From CAYXDO01 sp964463485 (GTDB lineage Bacteria; Myxococcota; Kuafuiibacteriia; Kuafuiibacteriales; Kuafuiibacteriaceae): a DNA stretch of 15,033 nucleotides. Of this stretch, positions 7,609 through 15,005 are shown one piece after another (within the stretch, counting starts at the first letter, position 1; the number at the start of each line of letters is the position of its first letter). The notes under the pieces are model-generated. The model worked only from the letters and a program-made list of their open reading frames with translations, was not told where the DNA came from and searched no databases. The position numbers and the translations under genes were made by a program. The DNA is taken from assembly GCA_964463485.1 (NCBI GenBank), contig CAYXDO010000223.1, positions 1-15,033 on the forward strand. Direction: 5' to 3'.

Positions 7609-8667
7609 GTCGCCGGTCACCAACCGCTGCTCCTTCAGGTACGCCGCCAAGTCGTCGGAGCCCACCCGCACCCCGAGGCCGTTCGACCATGTTTCGAGCT
7701 TGGAGACCATTTCGTGTGCAAAAGAGTACCGCAGCTCCGGATTGCGGTCGATGGCGCGCGCCAGAATCGGTTTGATCCCTTCTGGCAGCGAGATCGCGTC
7801 GAGCGGGTCGAGGCTGAGTCCGTCATGTACGATGGCCTTGAAGCTCGCGGCCATGCTCTTGCCAGGAAACGCTTTGATCCCAGTCAGGAGCTCATACAGC
7901 ATCACTCCCACCGAGTAGATGTCGATGCGATGGTCGATCTGCTTGCCAGCCAAATACTCAGGCGCGAGATAACTGACCTTGCCCTTGACTACACCCGGCA
8001 GCGTCGCCGACTGGAGTCGCCCGCGAATACGAGCGATCCCGAAATCGGCGAGCTTGACCTCACCCCTTCGACTCAGAAGCACGTTGGATGGGTTCGCGTC
8101 ACGGTGAATCAAATGCAAGGGTTGGCCGCCGTCCGTCGCCTGGTGCGCATGGTCGAGGCCCTTCAAGACTTCTTTGACCGTGAACGCGCTCAGCTCCACT
8201 GGCATCCGTACCTTCCTCTGAGCCAATCGATCGAGCACACTCGCAACATCGACGCCGTCGACATACTCGATGACGACGAAAAACCCCTCGGGCGCCTCGT
8301 TCGCTTCGACGACGCTGATGATGTTCGGGTGCTGAAGCAACAGCATCGCACCGAGCTCGTCGAGCAACTTCGTCCTTGCGCCTTGAAAGTCATGGCCATG
8401 CCGGGGCGCGAGCTTCAGCACGACCCTCTCCGGCTCCCGACCTGGCCTCGATCGCTGCGCGAGAAAAACCTGAGCTTGGTCGCTCGACGCGAATCGCGCG
8501 ATGATTTGATAGTCCCCGATCTTCGGCGCAGTGCTCGGGTCGAGAGCGGCATGGGTACGCTTGGGATCGGGTTTCGAGGCTCCGAGCGGGCTGCCCACGA
8601 GGATCGGAACGTTCAGCGTCGCGGCCGTAAATGGGTCCTCGACGTCGATCTCGAAGGTGTCGGACAT
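7594..8667 (-). CDS. Hanks-type serine/threonine protein kinase
   Basis: About 357 residues from ATG at 8667 (GTG at 8682 would add five). After a ~50-residue N-terminal extension comes a single protein kinase domain. Positions below count from this ATG: VVLKLAP with Lys85, an alpha-C glutamate in LLDELGAML (about Glu104), LIHRDANPSN with catalytic Asp190 and Asn195, KLADFGIAR with DFG at 208-210, and YLAPEYL with APE at 235-237. HRDxNPxN instead of HRDxKxxN is common in kinases of this bacterial group. The glycine-rich loop is degenerate: where GxGxxGxV is expected the sequence reads FASSDQAQVF, with no glycine. No membrane helix or sensor domain is seen, so it should be cytosolic. GGGAGG lies only one base before the ATG, which is unusually close. 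It is divergent from carA and shares a symmetric upstream region with it. The substrate is unknown. Confidence 0.92.
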   Translation of the reverse strand: MSDTFEIDVEDPFTAATLNVPILVGSPLGASKPDPKRTHAALDPSTAPKIGDYQIIARFASSDQAQVFLAQRSRPGREPERVVLKLAPRHGHDFQGARTKLLDELGAMLLLQHPNIISVVEANEAPEGFFVVIEYVDGVDVASVLDRLAQRKVRMPVELSAFTVKEVLKGLDHAHQATDGGQPLHLIHRDANPSNVLLSRRGEVKLADFGIARIRGRLQSATLPGVVKGKVSYLAPEYLAGKQIDHRIDIYSVGVMLYELLTGIKAFPGKSMAASFKAIVHDGLSLDPLDAISLPEGIKPILARAIDRNPELRYSFAHEMVSKLETWSNGLGVRVGSDDLAAYLKEQRLVTGDSLEG

Positions 8668-8694
8668 ACCTCCCGCTCGCACTCCCCGCCCGGT

Positions 8695-8790
8695 CGAGTC
8701 AACCGCTTGGCCGAATCGGGGCTACACATGGAGTAAGTTTCGGCGTAATCCCGCAAGCCGGCTCCATAGACCCGATTCGCACTTGACTCG
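8695..8790. promoter_or_regulatory. nested inverted repeats in the kinase/carA divergent control region
   Basis: Three perfect inverted repeats are nested between the two genes. The outer pair is CGAGTCAA (8695-8702) with TTGACTCG (8783-8790), the middle pair CGAATCGGG (8712-8720) with CCCGATTCG (8771-8779), and the inner pair ATGGAG (8728-8733) with CTCCAT (8762-8767). The outer pair is centred exactly midway between the two start codons: on each strand the first T of TTGACTCG is 35 bases before the first base of the gene (8818 for carA, 8667 for the kinase). TTGACT matches the classical -35 hexamer. Bases at the matching -10 positions (TGCCTA for carA, CGAGCG for the kinase) are poor, so the boxes could instead be operator sites for a dimeric regulator. 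The carA start has no Shine-Dalgarno, which would fit a leaderless transcript. Confidence 0.5.
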
Positions 8791-8817
8791 CACCTGCCTC
8801 CGCATTGCCTACGCGCG

Positions 8818-9906
8818 GTGAAGCTGGTCCTCGAAGACGGCACCGAGCTGCAGGGCGAGAGCTTCGGCGCCGACGATCCCGTGGCCGGAGAGGTCGTGTT
8901 CAACACCGGCATGACGGGGTACGTCGAGGCCCTCACCGACCCTTCGTATCGCGGCCAAATCCTCGTCCTCACTTATCCCCTCGTCGGCAACTACGGAGTT
9001 CCAAGGCAGCGCCCGCCCGGTACGATCGCTCGACCGTTCGAATCCGATCGCATCCAGGTTCAAGGGTTGGTGGTCCAGAGTTACGTTGCGGAGCATAGTC
9101 ACCACGCGTCTGCCGGCTCGCTGGGCGAATGGCTTGGACGAGAGGGCGTCCCGGGCCTGACCGGAATCGACACTCGTTCGCTCACTCAGCGGCTGCGAAG
9201 CTTCGGGACGATGCGAGGCTGGCTCTTCTCGGATCGATTGACGCTCTCCGAAGCGCGGGAACGCGCTCACGCCGTGAACATGAGGGAGGAGCTCTTTCGG
9301 CTCGTCGCGCCGACCGAGACGATTCGTTATCCGGGCGGCGACACCGAAATCCTGCTCATCGACGCGGGAGCCAAGGACAACCTCGTTCGATCTCTGCTCG
9401 AACGGGGCGCTTCAGTGACTCGAGCGCCGTGGCACGCCGACGTCGTGAGCTTGGCGCACAAAGCCCACGCGGTCCTTATCGGCAACGGACCCGGTGACCC
9501 GAAGGACCTGATGCCCCTCGTCGAGAAGGTCCGCACCCTCCTCGACTCCTACTCGCGACCCATCTTCGGAGTCTGCCTCGGCAATCAGATTCTGGCGCTG
9601 GCCGCGGGCGCCGACACGTCGAAGCTCCCGTATGGCCACCGTGGAGTCAACCAGCCGGTCCGCGACCTGCGTACTCGTCGGTGTTTCGTCACCAGTCAGA
9701 ATCATGGGTACGCGGTCACCGTCCCTTCGATCCCGAAAGGATTCGCGCCCTGGTTCGTCAATCTCAATGACGAAACCAACGAGGGGATCATCGCGGATCA
9801 TAAGCCATTCATGAGCGTGCAATTCCACCCCGAGGCGTGCCCAGGACCTCGCGACACCGCCTTCCTCTTCGACGAGTTTCTTTCGATGGTCGGGACCACG
9901 AGGTGA
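8818..9906 (+). CDS. carA: carbamoyl-phosphate synthase small (glutaminase) subunit
   Basis: A 362-residue protein that hydrolyses glutamine and passes ammonia to CarB, making carbamoyl phosphate for pyrimidines and arginine in the cytosol. The N-terminal CPSase small-chain domain begins VLEDGTELQGESFG and includes GEVVFNTGMTGY (24-35) and ALTDPSYRGQILVLTYP (38-54). The class-I glutamine amidotransferase domain has GNGPGDP (222-228), the nucleophile Cys253 in GVCLGNQ, His337 and Glu339 in VQFHPEA, and RCFVTSQNHGYAV (288-300). The triad is complete. Asn256 replaces the usual His in GxCxGHQ. The start is GTG with no Shine-Dalgarno. It is accepted because the first residues align with the family N-terminus, and an internal start would cut the domain. 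Wording of the motifs is closer to the GATase part of eukaryotic CAD than to E. coli CarA. carB follows four bases after the stop. Confidence 0.96.
   Translation: MKLVLEDGTELQGESFGADDPVAGEVVFNTGMTGYVEALTDPSYRGQILVLTYPLVGNYGVPRQRPPGTIARPFESDRIQVQGLVVQSYVAEHSHHASAGSLGEWLGREGVPGLTGIDTRSLTQRLRSFGTMRGWLFSDRLTLSEARERAHAVNMREELFRLVAPTETIRYPGGDTEILLIDAGAKDNLVRSLLERGASVTRAPWHADVVSLAHKAHAVLIGNGPGDPKDLMPLVEKVRTLLDSYSRPIFGVCLGNQILALAAGADTSKLPYGHRGVNQPVRDLRTRRCFVTSQNHGYAVTVPSIPKGFAPWFVNLNDETNEGIIADHKPFMSVQFHPEACPGPRDTAFLFDEFLSMVGTTR
9900..9906 (+). promoter_or_regulatory. ribosome-binding site of carB embedded in the carA stop
   Basis: GAGGTGA overlaps the last codons and TGA stop of carA and lies four bases before the carB ATG. 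This arrangement should couple translation of the two subunits and balance their amounts. Confidence 0.7.
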
Positions 9907-9910
9907 AGTC

Positions 9911-12900
9911 ATGAGGCGAATTCACAAAGAAGAGGTGCTCGTCCTCGGCTCTGGTGCCCTACAAATCGGCCAGGCCGGCGAGTTCGACTACTCTGGGTCT
10001 CAGGCCATCAAGGCCCTCCGTGAAGAAGGCGTCCGAACGATCCTCGTCAACCCGAACATAGCGACCATTCAGACGAGCGAGGGGCTCGCCGACCGAGTCT
10101 ACTTCGTGGCCGTCACCCCCGAACGCGTCGAGCGAGTGATCGAGCAAGAAAAAGTGGACGCGATCCTCCTCTCGTTCGGAGGCCAGACCGCGCTGAATAC
10201 GGGCCTCGCACTTTGGGACTCCGGCGTGCTCGCGAAGCACGGCGTGGAAGTCTTGGGCACCCCCATTTCGTCGATCCGAGACACCGAAGACCGCGCCCTC
10301 TTCGCCCGCCGCCTCGCGGAGATCGGCGTCCTGACCGCGCGAGGCCACGCGTGCCGATCGCCCGCCGAGGTCAAGCAGGCCGTCACTTCTCTGGGCCTTC
10401 CAGTGATGCTTCGTGGAGGATACGCACTCGGCGGTAAGGGTAGCGGCGTCGTCCACACGCGGGAGGAGCTCGACGAAGCGACCAAACGAGCCTTCGACGG
10501 AGTCGAGCAGGTCCTCGTCGAAGAGTACCTCGGCGGCTGGAAGGAGATCGAATACGAGGTCGTCCGCGACGCCGACGACAACTGCATCACCGTCTGCAAC
10601 ATGGAAAACCTCGATCCGATGGGGATCCACACCGGTGAGTCCATCGTCGTCGCCCCTTCCCAGACCCTCGACGACTCGGAATATCAGCTCCTCCGCGACG
10701 TCGCCCTGAAGACGATCCGACACCTCGGCATCGTCGGTGAGTGTAACATTCAGTTCGCCTTGTCACCGACTTCGCCCGACTACCGAGTCATCGAGGTCAA
10801 CGCAAGGCTGTCCCGAAGCTCCGCGCTCGCGAGCAAGGCCACAGGCTACCCGCTCGCGTACGTCGCCGCGAAGATCGCGCTCGGGTACCGGCTTCCGGAG
10901 ATTCAAAACGGAGTGACCAAGAAGACCACCGCGTTCTTCGAGCCGGCCCTCGACTACCTCGTCGTGAAGTACCCGCGATGGGATCTCGCCAAGTTCCGCG
11001 GCGTGTCCACGCGCATCGGGACCGAGATGAAGAGCGTCGGGGAAGTGATGGCGATAGGACGCAACTTTCCCGAAGCCTTCCAAAAGGCGCTTCGAATGCT
11101 CGACATCGGCGTCGACGGCCTGGACCCAGAAGCCTTCCCCGAACCCGATCTGCACGCCGCGCTGACTCGGCCGACGCCCGTCAGAGCCTTCTCGCTCGCG
11201 CGAGCCATGATCGAGGGCATGAGTAACCAGGAAATCCACGAGCTCACCGGTATCGATTTCTGGTTTCTTTCGCAGATTCGCTCCATCGTGGAGATGAGAT
11301 CCGCGTTGAGCACCAACGCGCGCGATTCCGCGACACTTCGCCAAGCCAAACGCCTCGGATTCTCCGACCGAGCCATCGCCAGGGTGTCTGGATTCAGTCG
11401 CGAGGAAATTCGAGAGACAAGGGCCGCAGCCGGAATTCGACCTTCGCTCGCCAAGATCGACACACTCGCCGCCGAGTTTCCCGCCGAGACCAACTACCTC
11501 TACTCGAGCCACTCCGCTTCACGCACGGAGACTCGACCCTCCGAGAAGAAAAGGATCTTGGTGCTAGGCTCCGGTACGTACCGCATAGGATCGTCCGTCG
11601 AGTTCGACTGGTGCTGCGTCAACGCGGCCCGGGCCGCGCAGGACCTCGGCTACGAGACGATCATGCTCAACTACAACCCGGAGACGGTGAGCACCGACTA
11701 CGACGTCTGCGACCGACTCGTGTTCGACGAGGTGAGTCTCGAATCGGTCATGGAGATCGTGAACACCGAAAAGCCGGAGGGGGTAGTCGTCAGCATGGGA
11801 GGTCAGATTCCGAACAACCTGGCGCTCCGACTGTCCCGCGCAGGCGTACCCATCCTCGGCACTCACCCCAAGAACATCGACATCGCCGAGGACCGAAGTA
11901 AGTTCTCCGCGCTGCTCGATCGACTCCAGATCGACCAACCACGGTGGGCTCACCTCACCGAAACTTCCGACGCGGAGCAGATCGTCGAGGCCGTCGGAGG
12001 ATTCCCTGTCCTGGTGCGGCCGAGTTACGTGCTGAGTGGCGCGGCGATGAGTGTCGCTCACGAGCCCAACGAGCTCCGGCACATCCTCGCGCGGGCGCGC
12101 GCGGTCAATCCCGAACACCCCGTCGTGGTGTCCGCTTTCATGACTCACGCTCGGGAGGTGGAGGTGGACGCGGTCGCCGACCACGGTGAGTTAGTGCTCT
12201 GGGCAGTGACGGAGCACGTCGAAGACGCGGGTGTTCATAGCGGCGACGCGACACTCATGTTGCCGCCGCAGTCGATCCCTCTGCCGACCATTCAGCGCGC
12301 CAAGAAGATCGCCTCGGCGCTGGCCAAGGCCCTCGAAATCACCGGACCGTTCAACGTGCAGCTGCTCGCCAAACACCAAAGAGTCGCCGTCATCGAGTGT
12401 AATCTCCGCGCCTCGCGGAGCTTTCCGTTCGTGTCGAAGGCGACTGGCAATGACTTTGCCGGCGAAGCCATGCGGAGAATGCTCGGCGTGCGTAGAGCCG
12501 TGCGAAACCGAGCCCTCGAGCTCGAATACGTGGCCTGCAAGGCCCCCATGTTCTCCTTCTCGCGCCTCGTCGGCGCCGACCCCATGCTCGGCGTGGAAAT
12601 GGCCAGCACCGGCGAGGTCGGCTGTTTCGGCGACGACGGCGACGAGGCCCTGCTCTCGGCGATGCTCGCCGCCGGCTTCAGGTTCCCTCGAAAAGGCGTG
12701 CTACTCTCCCTCGGCAAGATGGAAGAGAAGTACTCCTTCCTCGACGAGGCGCGCGTGCTCCAGCACGAGCTTCGCCTCCCGATCTTTGCAACCGAGGGAA
12801 CCGCGGAAATGTTGGCCAACGCCCAGATCCACGCAACCCCCATCGGCAAACGCGATGGCGATGGGCGCACCGCGATGGATCTCATCGACGAAGGCGTCAT

Positions 12901-13123
12901 CGACCTCGTCATCAACATTCCACGCAGCTACGACGACGAGGGGCGACCGGATGGATTTCTGATCCGTCGACGCGCCGTCGACGCAGGCGTCCCACTGATC
13001 ACCGACCTGCGACTCGCCGAAGCGCTCGTCGAGGCGCTCGTCCGCTATCCGAAGATCTCAGAGCTTCCAGTTCGCCCGTGGCACGAATACCTTGCGCGGA
13101 ATCCGAGCCACGAAGTTTTTTGA
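9911..13123 (+). CDS. carB: carbamoyl-phosphate synthase large subunit, CAD-like subtype
   Basis: A 1070-residue, full-length large subunit that makes carbamoyl phosphate from bicarbonate, ammonia and two ATP. Order: N-terminal synthetase half beginning LVLGSGALQIGQAGEFDYSG (residues ~10-29) with ENLDPMGIHTGESIVVAPSQ and VIEVNARLSRSSALASKATG; an oligomerisation segment (~400-545); the second synthetase half from ~547, beginning LVLGSGTYRIGSSVEFDWC, with NYNPETVSTDYD, RPSYVLSGAAM, EHVEDAGVHSGDATL and CNLRASRSFPFVSKATG; then an MGS-like regulatory domain (~930-1050) with ATEGTAEML and VINIPRS. Several of these strings match eukaryotic CAD/CPS III and, from memory, Bacteroidetes CarB. E. coli CarB has GPIVIGQACEFDYSG, NRIGQGIEFDYC and NPRAARTVPFVSKATG at the same places. 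Translation is coupled to carA, and the two genes form one operon. Whether UMP, UTP or ornithine regulates it cannot be read from sequence. Confidence 0.96.
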   Translation: MRRIHKEEVLVLGSGALQIGQAGEFDYSGSQAIKALREEGVRTILVNPNIATIQTSEGLADRVYFVAVTPERVERVIEQEKVDAILLSFGGQTALNTGLALWDSGVLAKHGVEVLGTPISSIRDTEDRALFARRLAEIGVLTARGHACRSPAEVKQAVTSLGLPVMLRGGYALGGKGSGVVHTREELDEATKRAFDGVEQVLVEEYLGGWKEIEYEVVRDADDNCITVCNMENLDPMGIHTGESIVVAPSQTLDDSEYQLLRDVALKTIRHLGIVGECNIQFALSPTSPDYRVIEVNARLSRSSALASKATGYPLAYVAAKIALGYRLPEIQNGVTKKTTAFFEPALDYLVVKYPRWDLAKFRGVSTRIGTEMKSVGEVMAIGRNFPEAFQKALRMLDIGVDGLDPEAFPEPDLHAALTRPTPVRAFSLARAMIEGMSNQEIHELTGIDFWFLSQIRSIVEMRSALSTNARDSATLRQAKRLGFSDRAIARVSGFSREEIRETRAAAGIRPSLAKIDTLAAEFPAETNYLYSSHSASRTETRPSEKKRILVLGSGTYRIGSSVEFDWCCVNAARAAQDLGYETIMLNYNPETVSTDYDVCDRLVFDEVSLESVMEIVNTEKPEGVVVSMGGQIPNNLALRLSRAGVPILGTHPKNIDIAEDRSKFSALLDRLQIDQPRWAHLTETSDAEQIVEAVGGFPVLVRPSYVLSGAAMSVAHEPNELRHILARARAVNPEHPVVVSAFMTHAREVEVDAVADHGELVLWAVTEHVEDAGVHSGDATLMLPPQSIPLPTIQRAKKIASALAKALEITGPFNVQLLAKHQRVAVIECNLRASRSFPFVSKATGNDFAGEAMRRMLGVRRAVRNRALELEYVACKAPMFSFSRLVGADPMLGVEMASTGEVGCFGDDGDEALLSAMLAAGFRFPRKGVLLSLGKMEEKYSFLDEARVLQHELRLPIFATEGTAEMLANAQIHATPIGKRDGDGRTAMDLIDEGVIDLVINIPRSYDDEGRPDGFLIRRRAVDAGVPLITDLRLAEALVEALVRYPKISELPVRPWHEYLARNPSHEVF

Positions 13124-13254
13124 AACACCGTGTGAATCCTTTTTCGATTGATGCGTTCAAACAGCATACGGCTTGCTTGTGGCGCAGGGCTGGTGCAACT
13201 CCAACCTCGCTCCTGTTTGGCGCAGATTTTCCGCACCCCGGAAGGACAACGATC
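13124..13254 (+). other. carB-cytochrome c intergenic region
   Basis: These 131 bases hold the ribosome-binding site of the cytochrome gene (AAGGA, 13242-13246, eight bases before ATG 13255) and a loose direct repeat (TGGCGCAG near 13180 and 13217). I see no rho-independent terminator after carB and no convincing promoter, so read-through from carAB is possible. Confidence 0.4.
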
Positions 13255-13650
13255 ATGAACCGATTCCCCCTCCTCTTGTCGACCGCCTCGCTCCTCTTTG
13301 CGGCCCAAGCTTTCGCTGGGCCGCCCAAGGCAACCGCGGAGCTCGTGGCCAAAGGCAAGGCCACCTTCACCGTCAACTGCGTGCCCTGCCACGGCGAAAA
13401 GGGCGACGGCAACGGCCCCGCCGGCGCTGCCCTGAATCCAAAGCCGCGCAATTTCGGGACAGACCCGTTCAAAAATGGAAACAAGCCGGAACAAGTGATG
13501 AAGACCCTGGCCGAAGGCATCCCGGGTACCCCGATGATCGCCTACGCCCACTTGCCCGAGGAGGACCGGTGGGGCCTCGCGTTCTACGTCCTCGAGCTCC
13601 AGAAGGCCGGCAAGCCTGCTGCGGCCAAAGGTGCCGCGAAAAAGAAGTAG
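13255..13650 (+). CDS. small periplasmic mono-haem cytochrome c
   Basis: A 131-residue protein. A Sec signal peptide (MNRFPLLLSTASLLFAAQAFA) is probably cut after Ala21 (AxA site), so the mature ~110-residue protein is periplasmic. One haem site CVPCH (Cys42, Cys45, His46) is followed by GEKGDGNGPAG, typical of class I cytochromes c of the cbb3/CccA type. Met94 in GTPMIAY is the likely second iron ligand. The C-terminus ends in a lysine/alanine-rich tail (KPAAAKGAAKKK). ATG 13255 is chosen because it begins the signal peptide and has AAGGA eight bases upstream; the frame is open further left but that part has no signal-like start. It is a soluble electron carrier by family; its redox partners are not in the window. 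A LysR-type regulator gene follows 40 bases later on the same strand. Confidence 0.92.
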   Translation: MNRFPLLLSTASLLFAAQAFAGPPKATAELVAKGKATFTVNCVPCHGEKGDGNGPAGAALNPKPRNFGTDPFKNGNKPEQVMKTLAEGIPGTPMIAYAHLPEEDRWGLAFYVLELQKAGKPAAAKGAAKKK

Positions 13651-13690
13651 CCCGCTGCTCCACAACCGCTCGTGGCAGTAAGCTCTGCGA

Positions 13691-14581
13691 GTGCTGTTGG
13701 ATCTCGAGTCCCTCCGCTGCTTCACCGCAGCCGCGACCACGGCAAACTTCCGCACCGCCGCGGCCTCGGTCCACCTGTCACCCGCTGCGTTCGGCGACCG
13801 CATCAAGCGACTCGAAGCCGACCTCGATTGCCGGCTGTTCGAACGCACGACCCGACGCGTCCAACTCACCGACGCAGGCAAGCGCCTCCTCCCGGAGGCC
13901 AAGCGTTTGCTCGACGCCGCGGGCCGCTGCCGGGACCTCGTGCACGCGACCGAGCCAGCGCCGTTCGATCTGACCATTGGAACCCGATTCGAGCTGGGAC
14001 TCTCCTGGCTCCTCCCAGCCCTGCCACAACTCCAAGAAGCTCTGCCCGAACGACGAATTCACCTCGCGTTCGGCGACGGCAAAGAGCTCCTCGGCAGAGT
14101 CCGAAACCGCGCCATCGACGCGATGATCTCGAGCATGAGACTCTCCGTCACCGGAATCGACTACGCGAGCATCCACGAGGAACGCTACGTGTTCGTGGGC
14201 GCGAAGCAACTCATCGCCGAAAGCAAGCTCGAAACGAGCACCGACGCCGGGCGCCACGTGCTGATCGACACCGACCCGAGCCTGCCCTTGTTTCGCTATT
14301 TTCTCGACGCGGCCCCGCCCAAAGAAATGTGGTCGTTCGGACGCATCGAGCTCATGGGAGCCATCGCGGCGGTACGCTACCGCGTCCTCGTGGGAGCCGG
14401 CGTCGCGGTCTTGCCGGAATACTTCGTCGCGCCAGATCTCGCGACGGGTCAGTTGGTGCGGCTCGTCCCTAAAGTTACACCCATTAGAGACTTCTTCCGA
14501 CTCGTGTTCGTGACCGATCATCCTGAAGCGCACAGGCTCCGGGAGCTGGCCGACGAGCTCCGGAACCTCCCACTGAAGTGA
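13691..14581 (+). CDS. LysR-type transcriptional regulator
   Basis: A 296-residue protein. The N-terminal winged helix-turn-helix covers residues ~3-62: LESLRCFTAAATTANFRTAA, then LSPAAFGDRIKRLEADLDCR and LFERTTRRVQLTDAGKRLLP, the standard LysR layout. A linker helix and a substrate-binding (PBP-like) effector domain follow, starting FDLTIGTRFELGLSWLLPAL (~92-111) and ending near ADELRNLPLK. Length is normal for the family. The start is GTG; TTG two codons later (13697) is equally possible, and neither has a clear Shine-Dalgarno. The 40-base gap after the cytochrome gene and same orientation allow co-transcription, unlike the common LysR layout of divergent target and regulator. The effector and target are unknown; the cytochrome gene is only a candidate by proximity. 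Confidence 0.93.
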   Translation: MLLDLESLRCFTAAATTANFRTAAASVHLSPAAFGDRIKRLEADLDCRLFERTTRRVQLTDAGKRLLPEAKRLLDAAGRCRDLVHATEPAPFDLTIGTRFELGLSWLLPALPQLQEALPERRIHLAFGDGKELLGRVRNRAIDAMISSMRLSVTGIDYASIHEERYVFVGAKQLIAESKLETSTDAGRHVLIDTDPSLPLFRYFLDAAPPKEMWSFGRIELMGAIAAVRYRVLVGAGVAVLPEYFVAPDLATGQLVRLVPKVTPIRDFFRLVFVTDHPEAHRLRELADELRNLPLK

Positions 14582-14768
14582 GCAGAATGGGAACACAACT
14601 CCTAGCGGCCTTCGTCCTCCTCACGAGCGTCCCGCCTGAAACCGGTGGCAAGCTGAGCCCCTGGAGGAGGAGTCGTGACACTCGCCGCCAGCTTCTCACC
14701 AATTTGAGCGCCTCGCAGTAGACGCTGGTGGTGGTTGACTAAAAGTCCGCGCTCTCTGAGGCCAGTCA
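14582..14768. other. non-coding or decayed DNA after the LysR gene
   Basis: No convincing gene is present. A 44-codon frame (14587-14721, plus) begins with a hydrophobic stretch (MGTQLLAAFVLLTS) but lacks a ribosome-binding site and any family resemblance, so I do not call it. An imperfect hairpin with arms GCCAG (14761-14765) and CTGGC (14776-14780), flanked by GCGC on both sides, has no T-run and is not a typical terminator. Confidence 0.4.
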
Positions 14769-15005
14769 TTGACCTCTGGCGTAGCGCGTTATGCACGCTA
14801 CCCCGTCATCTACATGACCTTCAAGGACGTCAAATACCGCACGTGGCCCGAGTGCCTGGAGGCAACTCAGTCGGTCGTATCCGATGCCTACGAACGCCAC
14901 CGCGAGATCCTTTCGCATCTCAATCGGGCGCAGATCCGCCTGGCCATGAGTCCGAACGCGTCGCATACTATCGTTGGGATGTTCACGAGGACGTGCCACT
15001 TCTGA
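14769..15005 (+). pseudogene. fragment of an AAA-ATPase-like (PF09820-type) protein
   Basis: The 78-codon frame opens with TTG and contains VARYARYPVIYMTFKDVKYR, then TWPECLEATQSVVSDAYERHREIL. From memory this matches the region after the P-loop in the large 'AAA-ATPase-like' family common in myxobacteria and Bacteroidetes (RYPVIxxTFKDxK.xxW). Intact members are several hundred residues long and carry a Walker A motif (RRFGKS/T) 50-70 residues earlier. Here a stop codon lies four codons before the TTG and no Walker A is visible in any frame upstream. The resemblance fades after about 14920 and the frame stops at 15003-15005. I read it as a truncated remnant, not a working gene. The family name rests on recall of one conserved stretch. 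Confidence 0.5.

Noticed and set aside
9959..10723. 254-codon antisense frame within carB
   Set aside because: Composition is low-complexity and acidic, with no start context, and it lies fully inside a conserved gene.
13177..13196. Sigma-54 type promoter (GG...GC) upstream of the cytochrome gene
   Set aside because: The spacing between the GG and GC elements is two bases too long.
13078..13254. Upstream extension of the cytochrome c frame
   Set aside because: It overlaps the carB end and would bury the signal peptide; ATG 13255 has a good ribosome-binding site.
14749..14787. Rho-independent terminator hairpin
   Set aside because: The stem is short and interrupted and no T-run follows.
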